The translations under genes were made by a program, and so were the position numbers. Below are positions 24,659-34,253 of a DNA stretch of 34,323 nt, piece after piece. The notes beneath the pieces are model-generated. The model did not search any database. It was not told the origin of the DNA and saw nothing but the letters and a program-made list of their open reading frames with translations. How positions within the stretch are numbered: position 1 is the stretch's first letter; each line of letters begins with the position of its first letter. The DNA comes from Saprospiraceae bacterium (GTDB taxonomy: Bacteria; Bacteroidota; Bacteroidia; Chitinophagales; Saprospiraceae): contig JAGQWR010000078.1 in NCBI GenBank assembly GCA_020437105.1, forward strand, positions 1 through 34,323, read 5' to 3'.

Positions 24659-27600
24659 ATGAACCGAAACTTTTTACTATTAACGCTCCTTTTATTTACA
24701 ATCCCCCTATCTGCACAATTCGAACTCCAGTTTTCCGCCTTGCCTCCTTCCTGTGAAGGGGGATCAAATGGGTTTATTTTGGTTACTCCCAACGGGGGGA
24801 CACCGCCTTATACCTATTTGTGGAGCACCGGAGGGAATACCCCGCAGTTGCAAAATATTCCGGCAGGAAATTATCAGGTAACAGTATCTGACGCAAACCA
24901 ACAGGCGGTTTTTGGGTCATACAATTTAGTAGATAATCCCTTGTTGGAATTAGAAATTCAGGCAAATAGCTTCTGTGATGGTAATGCTGATCTCCAGGCT
25001 ATCGTTTCAGGAGGCAGTGCGCCATACTGGTTTCAATGGTCAAATGGTACGATCGGAGATACCGTCCAAAATGTACTTCCCGGTAACTATTGTGTCACCT
25101 TGACAGATGATAATTTATGTTCCATTTCCGAGTGTATTACAATTCCAAATGCACTTCAGGTACTCATTGTTAAACAAGACATTAGCTGCTGGGATATCTG
25201 TGATGGGTATATTGCAGCCGTGCCCATGGGTGGCACTGCACCATACACTTACGAATGGAATGAGGGCGCCACTGATTCCCTGATCCAATACCTACACCCC
25301 GGCGAATACACCGTTACTGTAACAGACTTTTTAGGTTGTTCGGTCGTAGGGACAGATACTGTTACCGTACCGGATGAGTTGGTTGTTTCTATTTCTGCCC
25401 CCATGCTGCCTTGTGGCGCGGGCAACATTGGAGAAGCAACAGCCACCATTTCCGGCGGAACACCTCCTTATTCCTTTCAGTGGAGCGATGGCCAAACAGG
25501 CCTAACCGCAGTCGGGTTGACCCCTGGCGTGGAGTATTTTATTTCTGTCTTTGATGCTAATTTCTGTCTTACAACCGGTTATGTGACTATTCTGACCGAA
25601 TCGGAAATTTCTGTTAATGTATTTACTACAGATGATGTTTGTGGATCGAATAGCGGCGGAGCAGCCTTTGCCATGGCAACAGCTGGTACACCGCCCTATA
25701 CCTATGCCTGGAGTAATGGCGGTTCCGAAATTTCTATTATGGATCTGGCAGCTGGTGATTACACCGTTACCGTAACGGATGTGAATGGCTGTGTGGGTAT
25801 TGCCTCGGGAACAGTGGAAGAAGCTCCGGCTGATATTGACCTCTTTTTTAGCTATGAATATGCCTCTTCTTGTATGGAATTAGATGGTTCCATTACCGTT
25901 GTAGCTGTTGGTGGTCAGCCGCCTTACACTTATCTATGGGATACAGGCGAAACATCCCCTACGATCAGTGGAATCAATTCCGGTATTTACTTCGTCACGG
26001 TTACCGATTCAAATAATTGTCCGGCACCGGGTGTGGGGCAATTGGAAAACCTAAACGGACTCGAAATCAATTTTAATGTTACGGGAACCTGTGAGGGCGA
26101 TAATATACTCGAAGTATCCGCTCCAAGCGGAATGCCACCGTTAACCTATCTGTGGAGTACCGGCGATACCAGTATGGCAATCACAAATCTGCTCGCTGGG
26201 GAGTATTTGGTCACCGTGGAAGATGCCAGTGGCTGTGTTGGTATGGATACCATCCAATTAGACCTTAGTCCAAGTCCGGAAATTGTACTCAGTGGAAACA
26301 ATCCTGCCTGCTTTGATGTGTCCGATGGCTGGGTGCTTCTCGAACAAGTAGGGGATAGTACCGGCCTGAGCTACATTTGGAATACCGGCGATACCACCGA
26401 ACTTATTGAAAATCTGTCTGCCGGCACCTATTACGTGACGGCAACAGATCCAACAACTACCTGCTTTGCAGTGGACAGCTTTTCGCTTCAAGCGCCAGAT
26501 AGTTTGTATGTGTTAATTTCAGGCACCGAACCGGATTGTTTTGGTGGGTCGAATGGTACCATTTCCGCAGAAGTATTTGGCGGAACAGCTCCATACACCC
26601 TGGTCTGGAATGGTAACCCTGCCGATACAGGAACTGTTTTAATGGATGTGCCTGCCGGCGAATATATAGCTGTCGTTACAGATGCAAATGGCTGTAGTTT
26701 AGAAGCTGATGCCTTTATTCTGGGCCAACCAACAGCACTTTCACTTGATTTTGTCATTGATGCTCCCTTGTGTGTTGCCGGAGAAAATGGATCCATTACA
26801 GCCAATGTTTCCGGTGGAACACCTCCCTACACCTATTTATGGAACACAGGAGATGCAGCGGATGCTATTGACGGGCTGATGGCCGGAAACTATTCCCTCA
26901 CAGTTACAGATAACAATGGCTGTCAAATTACCGACGCCATTATCCTTCCCGATGGCTTAAGTCCGGTAGTCCAAATTACCGGTGTTTCTCCGGCATGTTT
27001 TGAAGGAGAAGATGGCTCCTTGAGCGCAGAGGCGACGGGCGGTCAGTCTCCATACGAATACGAATGGTCAAACGGGGTAAGCGGCCCGGAAAATCCAAAT
27101 ATTGGAGCCGGAGTCTATATGGTTACGGTAACGGATGCAAATGCTTGTACCACGAGCGATTCATTTGAATTAACCGATCCGCCTACGCTGGTTCTCGAAA
27201 CAGAAGTGCTGGTTCAACCTTGTGAAGGCTTCCCTGGAGGCGAAGCAATCGTTTCGGTCAGTGGCGGAACACCAGACTATTCCTATTTATGGTCAACTGG
27301 TGATAACATGCCACAAATCAGTGATTTAGAGGCTGGTGTTTACTATGTTACTGTAACAGATGTAAATGGCTGTACCGCAATTGATTCAGTCGAAATCATT
27401 GCCCTTCCCGGCTTAACGCTGGATTTAACTGCCGATGTCCCGACTTGTTTGGGTGGCAGCACCGGTCAGGCAACTGTTACCGCAACCGGCGGATCAGGAA
27501 ATCTGAGCTACCTGTGGAGTTCTGGCGAAACAACAGCAACAGCTGTCACTTTACCAGCCGGAACAGCAACTGTTACGGTAAGTGATACGAATGGCTGCGA

Positions 27601-29134
27601 AGGCACGGGCTCGATTGAGATCGAAGAAGCTGCCGATCCATTTGATTGTCTGGCTTTTGTCGTGAGTCCGATTTCTTCGGTAAATGGAATGGATGGCTCC
27701 GTCGGAGTAGATGATCTGAATGGTCAGGCAGGCCCTTTTGAATACCTGTGGAGTACAGGTGAAACTACCCAGATTATTACTGATTTGGGCCCCGGCATCT
27801 ATGAGGTTACTCTTACGGATGTAGCTACCGGTTGCCTATCTGTTTGTTCGGTGGAACTGATTAATCCGGTAAAAATCGGAGATTATGTATGGGAGGACCT
27901 GAATCAAAACGGGCAGCAGAATGGCAACGAATCCGGTGTTCAGGGTGTCACCGTGACGCTGACCGGTGTGGATTCGAATGGCGATAATGTGCAACTCTCC
28001 ACGACTACCAATGCATCAGGTTATTATCTGTTTGACGGCCTGTTACCAGGTGTGTATAGTCTGCAGTTTACCAATTTGCCGCTTGATTACGAATTTACCG
28101 TTCCAAGTACTGGAAATCCGGATACGGACAGTGATGTCATCTTCGCGAATGGCTCAACGGCCATGTATATGCTGGTATCGGGCGATTGCCGCCTGGATAT
28201 CGATGCCGGTATATTTGTAGAGTGCGTCAATGTAACTGATCCGGGAGAGATAGTCGGAAATGAATACCTCTGTGGCCCCGGCAACGACGCTGGACCAATT
28301 ACAGAATTGACACCCCCATCAGGAGGAGTGGGTACTATTGAATTCCTCTGGATGATGAGTACTGCCGACGGACCATTCGATCCGAGTATCTGGATCCCCA
28401 TTCCAAACTCAAATACCCCGAATTATGATCCGGGGATTATTTACCAGACGACCTACTATGCGCGCTGTGTACGTAGAGATGGATGTACAGGCTTTGAAGA
28501 AACGGATATCGTTGTCAAGGAAGTAGGTACAGAAGCTGTTGCCCAAATTAATGACCTGGGACTAATTTGTGTGGATGATGACGTACTCCTGCAAGCATTT
28601 AATAATGGACCCGGCGCTACCTATCAGTGGGATTTCGGTAATGATGCCATCCCGGCTACTTCCAATTCGATCAGTGAATTGGTTACCTGGACAAGTTTTG
28701 GCCTAAAAACCATCCATTTGGTTGTAGTGAATAACGGCTGTACCTCGCAACTCAGCCTGGATATTTATGTCACGAATTCCACCCTGTTCTGTGGAGATCA
28801 GGTGGCTGATTCTCCTATCGGTACGACTTTCCCAATGGGAGGGGGCATTCAGGAAGATCCGGAGCAACGGACACTTTCACTCCAGATTATGAATGCGATG
28901 CAATTGCTTCCAAATCCGGCTTCAGGCACCACGTATCTGAAACGGAGCTTAACAGATAACATCTGGAATGTCCGGGTAATGGATGTTGTAGGCAAAGAAG
29001 TATATCAGACCAACTGGGAGGCAGATCAGACCACACTCTCTTTGGATTTGGCAGGATGGACTCCCGGATTATATTTTATCCGAGTGGAAGATAATTTTGG
29101 GCAAACCAAGGTGTTGCGCCTGATTAGCCAGTAG
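24659..29134 (+). CDS. SprB-repeat adhesin 2 with SdrD-B-like domain and T9SS type A sorting domain
   Basis: 1491 aa from ATG 24659, where the signal peptide MNRNFLLLTLLLFTIPLSAQ begins; 38 upstream in-frame codons look non-coding. Fourteen SprB-type repeats of ~74 aa fill about residues 21-1068 (core PPYTYLWSTG...I..L.AG.Y.VTVTD.NGC). An SdrD-B-like domain follows (from about 1070; IGDYVWEDLNQNGQQNG), then the Cys-containing CGPGND module shared with adhesin 1, a PKD-like domain (NNGPGATYQWDFGND), a short linker and a type A sorting domain (LPNPASGTTYLKRSL to LRLISQ, from about 1416). It is a paralogue of the protein at 8876 but lacks the Fn3-like stretch. It should be T9SS-exported to the surface for adhesion or gliding. 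Confidence 0.92.
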   Translation: MNRNFLLLTLLLFTIPLSAQFELQFSALPPSCEGGSNGFILVTPNGGTPPYTYLWSTGGNTPQLQNIPAGNYQVTVSDANQQAVFGSYNLVDNPLLELEIQANSFCDGNADLQAIVSGGSAPYWFQWSNGTIGDTVQNVLPGNYCVTLTDDNLCSISECITIPNALQVLIVKQDISCWDICDGYIAAVPMGGTAPYTYEWNEGATDSLIQYLHPGEYTVTVTDFLGCSVVGTDTVTVPDELVVSISAPMLPCGAGNIGEATATISGGTPPYSFQWSDGQTGLTAVGLTPGVEYFISVFDANFCLTTGYVTILTESEISVNVFTTDDVCGSNSGGAAFAMATAGTPPYTYAWSNGGSEISIMDLAAGDYTVTVTDVNGCVGIASGTVEEAPADIDLFFSYEYASSCMELDGSITVVAVGGQPPYTYLWDTGETSPTISGINSGIYFVTVTDSNNCPAPGVGQLENLNGLEINFNVTGTCEGDNILEVSAPSGMPPLTYLWSTGDTSMAITNLLAGEYLVTVEDASGCVGMDTIQLDLSPSPEIVLSGNNPACFDVSDGWVLLEQVGDSTGLSYIWNTGDTTELIENLSAGTYYVTATDPTTTCFAVDSFSLQAPDSLYVLISGTEPDCFGGSNGTISAEVFGGTAPYTLVWNGNPADTGTVLMDVPAGEYIAVVTDANGCSLEADAFILGQPTALSLDFVIDAPLCVAGENGSITANVSGGTPPYTYLWNTGDAADAIDGLMAGNYSLTVTDNNGCQITDAIILPDGLSPVVQITGVSPACFEGEDGSLSAEATGGQSPYEYEWSNGVSGPENPNIGAGVYMVTVTDANACTTSDSFELTDPPTLVLETEVLVQPCEGFPGGEAIVSVSGGTPDYSYLWSTGDNMPQISDLEAGVYYVTVTDVNGCTAIDSVEIIALPGLTLDLTADVPTCLGGSTGQATVTATGGSGNLSYLWSSGETTATAVTLPAGTATVTVSDTNGCEGTGSIEIEEAADPFDCLAFVVSPISSVNGMDGSVGVDDLNGQAGPFEYLWSTGETTQIITDLGPGIYEVTLTDVATGCLSVCSVELINPVKIGDYVWEDLNQNGQQNGNESGVQGVTVTLTGVDSNGDNVQLSTTTNASGYYLFDGLLPGVYSLQFTNLPLDYEFTVPSTGNPDTDSDVIFANGSTAMYMLVSGDCRLDIDAGIFVECVNVTDPGEIVGNEYLCGPGNDAGPITELTPPSGGVGTIEFLWMMSTADGPFDPSIWIPIPNSNTPNYDPGIIYQTTYYARCVRRDGCTGFEETDIVVKEVGTEAVAQINDLGLICVDDDVLLQAFNNGPGATYQWDFGNDAIPATSNSISELVTWTSFGLKTIHLVVVNNGCTSQLSLDIYVTNSTLFCGDQVADSPIGTTFPMGGGIQEDPEQRTLSLQIMNAMQLLPNPASGTTYLKRSLTDNIWNVRVMDVVGKEVYQTNWEADQTTLSLDLAGWTPGLYFIRVEDNFGQTKVLRLISQ

Positions 29135-29154
29135 GTTTTTTACCTGCTTACTTT

Positions 29155-29190
29155 CAAAGCCGGCTTTTAACAAAAGGCCGGCTTTGTTAG
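29155..29190 (+). terminator. Hairpin terminator after adhesin 2
   Basis: CAAAGCCGGC (29155-29164) pairs with GCCGGCTTTG (29177-29186), with inner TTTT/AAAA pairing possible. The T-tail is weak (TTAG), but placement 20 nt after the stop codon and the GC-rich stem support a terminator. Confidence 0.65.
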
Positions 29191-29274
29191 TAAATAGACT
29201 GTCATTTTATAGTTATGATTGCAAAATAATCAATAGGTTATTTGTTTCTCTAAAAAAATCATAATAGTATTGTA

Positions 29275-29291
29275 TCAGAATTCTGATTCTG
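29275..29291 (+). promoter_or_regulatory. Palindrome in the ribosome-binding region of cysH
   Basis: TCAGAATTCTGA (29275-29286) is perfectly self-complementary. An overlapping pair CAGAAT/ATTCTG (29276-29281/29286-29291) ends one base before the ATG at 29293. It could be an operator or a hairpin limiting ribosome access. Confidence 0.35.
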
Positions 29292-29292
29292 T

Positions 29293-30069
29293 ATGAAGCA
29301 TTTAAAGAAGTTTGACCTGCCAGCCGAGGAGGAAGTACAATCCGCTAAATGGAAGCAAAAGTTGACTTCTTTCCTTGATTATAATGGGGATCTGCACGAT
29401 ATCGATCACCTCAACAGTATCTTTTCTCCTTTGTCGTTTCTGGAAAGAATTCATTTATTATACGCTTATTTTCGTCCGGAAGAGGTTTTACTAACCTCCA
29501 GTTTTGGAGCTAACTCTGCCTTTTTACTGGCACAGGTTTCAAAAATGCGCCCAACGCAAGCTGTTCATTTTATTGATACCGGATTCCATTTTGAGGAAAC
29601 CCTTGCTTATAGAAATACACTGGCTGACAAATTGAATATCCGGGTAGTAAATGTATTGCCGGATCCAACAGATCATCAAAAGGTCGAAGCAACGCAACTT
29701 TGGAGCAGTGATCCGGATGCTTGCTGTGATTTAAACAAGGTGCAGCCCCTCAATGAGGTGAAAAAACAGTTTAAAGTCTGGATTTCGGGCTTAATGGGTT
29801 TTCAAACGCCATACCGGGCGGGTCTCCAGGTTTTCGAAAAACAAGGTGATCTCCTAAAGTTTCATCCCCTGATTGATATTTCTGAGGCGGATTTTCAGGC
29901 GGCTTTCGCCGAAATGGATTTACCGGCGCATCCTCTTAGTGCTTGTGGGTACGGCTCCATAGGTTGTACGCATTGTACTAAAAAAGGCGATGGAAGGAGC
30001 GGTCGCTGGGCGGAAGAACAAAAGACCGAATGTGGTTTGCATCCCGATTTCTTTTCGAAAAAAAAATAG
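29293..30069 (+). CDS. cysH: Assimilatory adenylyl-sulfate (APS) reductase, [4Fe-4S] type
   Basis: 258 aa, ATG at 29293. It belongs to the PAPS/APS reductase family of the adenine-nucleotide alpha-hydrolase fold: LTSSFGANSAFLL (P-loop-like, about 67-79) and FIDTGFHFEETLAYR. Iron-sulfur ligands are present: C144-C145 in DACCDLNKV, and C225 and C228 in GCTHC. This marks an APS-reducing enzyme and not the cluster-free PAPS type. Catalytic C247 sits in KTECGLH. GLMGFQTPYRAGL forms the substrate loop. The enzyme reduces APS to sulfite and AMP with thioredoxin in cytoplasmic cysteine synthesis. No cysD/N/I genes adjoin it, and the gene stands alone between two non-coding stretches. Confidence 0.94.
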   Translation: MKHLKKFDLPAEEEVQSAKWKQKLTSFLDYNGDLHDIDHLNSIFSPLSFLERIHLLYAYFRPEEVLLTSSFGANSAFLLAQVSKMRPTQAVHFIDTGFHFEETLAYRNTLADKLNIRVVNVLPDPTDHQKVEATQLWSSDPDACCDLNKVQPLNEVKKQFKVWISGLMGFQTPYRAGLQVFEKQGDLLKFHPLIDISEADFQAAFAEMDLPAHPLSACGYGSIGCTHCTKKGDGRSGRWAEEQKTECGLHPDFFSKKK

Positions 30070-30133
30070 GAAAAAGATAAGAAGCTGAATTTTTGCTTCG
30101 TTATAGGTCCATTCCTGAACGAACCAACAATTC

Positions 30134-30616
30134 ATGCGAATGCTTTTCCTGACAACCCTGCTCGCCCTTTTCTCTTGTAATACCATCCGCAATCAGGAAA
30201 TTGTACCTGTTTCAGCTGCCTTTCAGAAGGAAATGCTTCAATTGGTAAATGACCAACGCGCAGCAGGTTGCACCTGTGGAAACGAATATTTCGGTCCCGC
30301 AAAACCACTGGTCTGGAATCCATTACTGGAATCTGCTGCCTCCCGACACGCAACTGATATGCATACCAATAGTTTTTTCGACCACAAAGGCTCAGACGGT
30401 ACCCGAATTGCCGATCGCCTCAATGATGCCCATTATGAGTGGCAGGCAGTGGGAGAGAATATTGCTTTTGGCTACGACAACATGGAGGAGGCTGTATCAG
30501 CCTGGATAAACAGTCCAACCCATTGCGAATTGCTAATGTCTCCCAATTTTTCAGAGATGGGAGCTGCTCAGAGTGGATTATACTGGGTACAAACCTTTGG
30601 CAATCCGCTGAATTAG
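30134..30616 (+). CDS. CAP-domain (SCP/PR-1-like) lipoprotein
   Basis: 160 aa, ATG at 30134, with a short lipoprotein signal (LLALFSC, C15). The CAP fold is recognised by QKEMLQLVNDQRAAGCTCG at the N terminus, PLVWNPLLESAASRHATDM, FFDHKGSDGTRIADRLNDAHY, AVGENIAFGYDNMEEAVSAWINSPTHCELLMSPNFSEMG and YWVQTFG. The family's two His and acidic pocket residues appear in SRHA, HKGSDG, GENIA and PTHCE. Bacterial CAP lipoproteins are envelope proteins of unclear function. Cys in CTCG and HCE may form a disulfide. It lies 64 nt after cysH and ends at a strong terminator. Confidence 0.92.
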   Translation: MRMLFLTTLLALFSCNTIRNQEIVPVSAAFQKEMLQLVNDQRAAGCTCGNEYFGPAKPLVWNPLLESAASRHATDMHTNSFFDHKGSDGTRIADRLNDAHYEWQAVGENIAFGYDNMEEAVSAWINSPTHCELLMSPNFSEMGAAQSGLYWVQTFGNPLN

Positions 30617-30660
30617 GGTAAATGTAATTTGGCTCAACTATAATAGAAAAATACCTTGTT

Positions 30661-30690
30661 AAGTCTGGTGCAATCGCACCAGACTTTTTT
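30661..30690 (+). terminator. Rho-independent terminator after the CAP lipoprotein
   Basis: AAGTCTGGTGC (30661-30671) and GCACCAGACTT (30676-30686) make a perfect 11-bp stem with an AATC loop, followed by TTTT. Confidence 0.93.
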
Positions 30691-30776
30691 AGTTATTCCA
30701 TATTGAATCCTTATCTTTCCGACTCAAGCGCCCTGCCAGATTCTTTCCACCCTTCACGCCAAAAAATTACGCTACT

Positions 30777-33700
30777 ATGTCAGTGACTATTCAGCAGTTT
30801 GATAAAATCATGGTTGCCAATAGAGGTGAAATAGCCATCCGGGTATTGCGCGCTGCCTCCGAATTGCAAATCCGTACCGTTGCCATTTACACTTATGAGG
30901 ATCGATATTCCCTACACCGGTTTAAGGCAGATGAAAGTTATCAAATTGGAGAAAATAATGATCCGCTCAAACCTTATCTGGATATTGAAGAAATACTTCG
31001 GGTAGCCAAAAAACAAGGCGTACAGGCCATCCATCCAGGTTATGGATTTCTATCAGAAAATGTGCGATTTGCCCAACGCTGCCGCGAAGAAGGCGTGGTA
31101 TTTATCGGCCCCAGTCCGGAAACAATGGCTCGGGTAGGCGACAAGGTAGCCGCTAAGACCCTGGGTCGGGAATTAGATATTCCACTGATTGAGGATTCCC
31201 GGGTGCCGCTCATAAATGCAGAGGTAGCACTGTCCGAAGCAAAAAGAATTGGCTTCCCCGTGATGGTAAAGGCAGCTTCCGGCGGTGGCGGACGAGGCAT
31301 GCGGGTCGTTTGGAACGAGGATGAATTGAAGACAGAATTTAATGAGGCAAAAGGAGAAGCATTAACTGCCTTTGGGGATGATACGGTCTTTCTCGAAAAG
31401 TACGTCCGCAACCCCAAACACATCGAAGTGCAGTTGATGGGCGATAAGCATGGCAACCTGATCCACTTGTTTGAGCGGGATTGTTCTGTGCAGCGGCGCT
31501 TCCAGAAAGTAGTAGAGATCGCGCCCTGTCTGACGCTCTCTCAGGCAACCAAGCAAAAGATTTATGACTACGCTATTAAGCTGGGTAAAGCAGTAAATTA
31601 TAGTTGTGCGGGCACAGTAGAATTTCTGGTAGATGAAGCAGAGGATATTTATTTCATTGAGGTGAATCCGCGTATCCAGGTAGAACATACCATTACCGAA
31701 GAAATAACAGGGGTTGATATCGTTCGAACACAGATTTTAGTCTGTATGGGCTACGAATTTGGGGATGAACGAATCAGACTAAAAAATCAGGCGGATATTG
31801 TAGCTACAGGTTGCGCCATCCAGTGCCGTGTAACAACTGAAGATCCGGCAAACGGCTTTAAACCGGATTTTGGTACCCTGATCGCCTACCGGTCTGCAAG
31901 TGGTATGGGTATTCGGTTGGATGCAGGCAGTGCTTATCCGGGGGCGCAGATTTCGCCCTTTTTTGATAGTTTGTTGGTTAAGGTTACTGCCTGGGGACGG
32001 ACCATGAACGGTGCTTCTCAGCGCCTGCACCGTGCCCTGCGGGAGTTTCGGGTTCGGGGTGTAAAGACTAACATTGATTTTCTGCTCAACCTGCTTCAAA
32101 ATGAAACATTTGTAAGCGGAAATGCCCGGGTAGGGTTTATTCCGGACAACCCGGATTTATTTAAGCTGCCACATCGCCAGGACCGGGGTACCAAGATGCT
32201 TCGATATCTGGCCAATGTGATTGTGAATGGCAATCCGGATGTGAAATTTATAGACAAGAGAAGACATGAATACTGGCGTCAGCCTGTGGTGCCACCACCT
32301 ATGGCAACACCAAAGAAAACAGGCGGCTACCGTAAAATTCTGCTGGAGCAGGGACCTGAAGCACTAGCCTCCCATGTGCGTCAGGAGAAACGCGTGTTGT
32401 TTACAGATACCACCTTTCGGGATGCGCACCAGAGTTTGCTCGCTACCCGGATGCGTACCTATGATATGATGCAGGTGGCACAACGCTTTAATGAGGCCCA
32501 TGGCGCAGAACTTTTTAGTATGGAAGTCTGGGGTGGGGCAACTTTTGATGTGGCACTTCGATTCCTGAAAGAAAGTCCCTGGGTGCGACTCAAATTGCTG
32601 CGGGAAGCCTTACCCGATGTTTGCCTCCAAATGCTTCTGCGCGGATCCAATGCCGTTGGTTATACCGCTTATCCGGATAATCTGGTGGTCAAATTTGTAG
32701 AAGAAGCGGCGGAAAGCGGAATTGATATTTTCCGGATATTCGACAGCCTCAACTGGGTAAAAGCCATGGAAACCAGTATTCGTGCTGTACGGGAACGAAC
32801 AGGTGCCGTAGCAGAAGCCTGTATTTGTTATACCGGAGATATCACGGATCCAAGCCGTACAAAGTTTGATTTGCCTTATTATGTGGACCTGGCCAAACGA
32901 CTCGAAGACGCCGGCGCCCATTTCCTGGCGATTAAAGACATGGCCGGTTTGTTAAAACCACAGGCTGCAACGGATCTTATCGGCGCACTTCAGGATGCCA
33001 TTAAGCTGCCTATTCACCTCCATACGCATGATACTTCTTCTGTGCAGTCTGCGACCTATCTCAAAGCAGTGGAAGCAGGAGTGGATGTGATCGACCTGGC
33101 GCTGGCTTCTATGTCTGGCCTGACCAGTCAGCCAAACCTAAACTCGGTATTAGCTATGTTGGGTGGAAATCCCCGCCAACCGGAGATGAACCAACACAGT
33201 CTCAACGCTTTTTCCAATTATTGGGAAGCAGTACGGGAGTACTATTACCCCTTTGAAACCGAACTACGGGCAGGTACCGCAGAAGTGTATGAAAACGAAA
33301 TTCCAGGCGGACAGTATTCCAATCTACGTCCGCAAGCACGCGGCCTCGGACTGGAAGATCAGTTTGAAACGATTAAGTCCAATTATATTGATGCCAATCT
33401 CCTGCTGGGCGATTTGATTAAGGTTACCCCTTCATCTAAAGTTGTAGGCGATCTGGCTATGTTTATGACTGCCAATAAATTAAGCAGTGCAGATGTATTG
33501 GAGAAAGGCAATTCGCTGGCCTTTCCGGATAGTGTCAAATCCCTGATGCGAGGCGATCTGGGACAAATTGATGGCGGTTTTCCGCCGGAGATCCAACGGA
33601 TGATCCTGAAAGGAGAAGAACCATACACCGAACGCCCGAACGAACACATGGATCCGGTAGATTTTGATACGGAATTTCCGGCCTTTCTGAAAGAATTTGG

Positions 33701-34235
33701 AGCCTTTTACCAGTTTAAAGACTTCCTTTCGTATAAGTTTTATCCACAGGTATTCCGGGATTTTCACGATCACTTTCAAAAAAACGGGGTAGTGGGCAAT
33801 CTGCCTTCACCTGCCTTTTTCTTCGGGATGGAACCCAATGAAGAGATCCTGGTAGAACTGGAAGCCGGTAAAACCATCACGATTAAATTTATCAATAAAT
33901 CTGAACCCAACGACCAGGGACATCGACTGGTTTTCTTCAAGCTAAATGGCCAGACCAGAGCCATGGAGGTTCGGGATGAGAATCTTAAAATAGAAATCAT
34001 CCAAAATCGAAAAGCGAAGGAGGCTAATGAAATCGGCGCCCCGCTACAAGGCAAACTTTCAAAAATTCTGGTCGAAGAAGGAGATGTCGTAAAGCTAAAT
34101 TCGCCGCTTTTTGTAATCGAGGCCATGAAAATGGAGAGCACAATTACTTCGCCCGGCGCAGGAACCGTTCGGAAAATTCACCTGAATGCAAATTCGCTGG
34201 TAGAGCAGGATGATTTAGTTGTTGAGTTGGAGTAG
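30777..34235 (+). CDS. pyc: Pyruvate carboxylase
   Basis: 1152 aa, ATG at 30777, the normal length for a single-chain pyruvate carboxylase. Order of domains: biotin carboxylase (about 8-460; IMVANRGEIAIRVLRA, the ATP-grasp loop GGGGRGMR near 168, EVNPRIQVEHTITEE near 300); carboxyltransferase (from about 540; LFTDTTFRDAHQSLLATRMR, the lysine of AIKDMAGLL near 720, metal-binding HLHTHDT near 748); a PYC-type linker/allosteric region; and the biotinyl domain with EAMKMES, biotin on K1118. It makes oxaloacetate from pyruvate, bicarbonate and ATP, refilling the TCA cycle and feeding gluconeogenesis. The gene appears monocistronic after a terminator. Confidence 0.97.
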   Translation: MSVTIQQFDKIMVANRGEIAIRVLRAASELQIRTVAIYTYEDRYSLHRFKADESYQIGENNDPLKPYLDIEEILRVAKKQGVQAIHPGYGFLSENVRFAQRCREEGVVFIGPSPETMARVGDKVAAKTLGRELDIPLIEDSRVPLINAEVALSEAKRIGFPVMVKAASGGGGRGMRVVWNEDELKTEFNEAKGEALTAFGDDTVFLEKYVRNPKHIEVQLMGDKHGNLIHLFERDCSVQRRFQKVVEIAPCLTLSQATKQKIYDYAIKLGKAVNYSCAGTVEFLVDEAEDIYFIEVNPRIQVEHTITEEITGVDIVRTQILVCMGYEFGDERIRLKNQADIVATGCAIQCRVTTEDPANGFKPDFGTLIAYRSASGMGIRLDAGSAYPGAQISPFFDSLLVKVTAWGRTMNGASQRLHRALREFRVRGVKTNIDFLLNLLQNETFVSGNARVGFIPDNPDLFKLPHRQDRGTKMLRYLANVIVNGNPDVKFIDKRRHEYWRQPVVPPPMATPKKTGGYRKILLEQGPEALASHVRQEKRVLFTDTTFRDAHQSLLATRMRTYDMMQVAQRFNEAHGAELFSMEVWGGATFDVALRFLKESPWVRLKLLREALPDVCLQMLLRGSNAVGYTAYPDNLVVKFVEEAAESGIDIFRIFDSLNWVKAMETSIRAVRERTGAVAEACICYTGDITDPSRTKFDLPYYVDLAKRLEDAGAHFLAIKDMAGLLKPQAATDLIGALQDAIKLPIHLHTHDTSSVQSATYLKAVEAGVDVIDLALASMSGLTSQPNLNSVLAMLGGNPRQPEMNQHSLNAFSNYWEAVREYYYPFETELRAGTAEVYENEIPGGQYSNLRPQARGLGLEDQFETIKSNYIDANLLLGDLIKVTPSSKVVGDLAMFMTANKLSSADVLEKGNSLAFPDSVKSLMRGDLGQIDGGFPPEIQRMILKGEEPYTERPNEHMDPVDFDTEFPAFLKEFGAFYQFKDFLSYKFYPQVFRDFHDHFQKNGVVGNLPSPAFFFGMEPNEEILVELEAGKTITIKFINKSEPNDQGHRLVFFKLNGQTRAMEVRDENLKIEIIQNRKAKEANEIGAPLQGKLSKILVEEGDVVKLNSPLFVIEAMKMESTITSPGAGTVRKIHLNANSLVEQDDLVVELE

Positions 34236-34253
34236 TTGTTTGGAAGGTGGAGT

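Noticed and set aside
31040..31456. 138-codon minus-strand open frame
   Set aside because: Shadow of the biotin carboxylase domain of pyruvate carboxylase.
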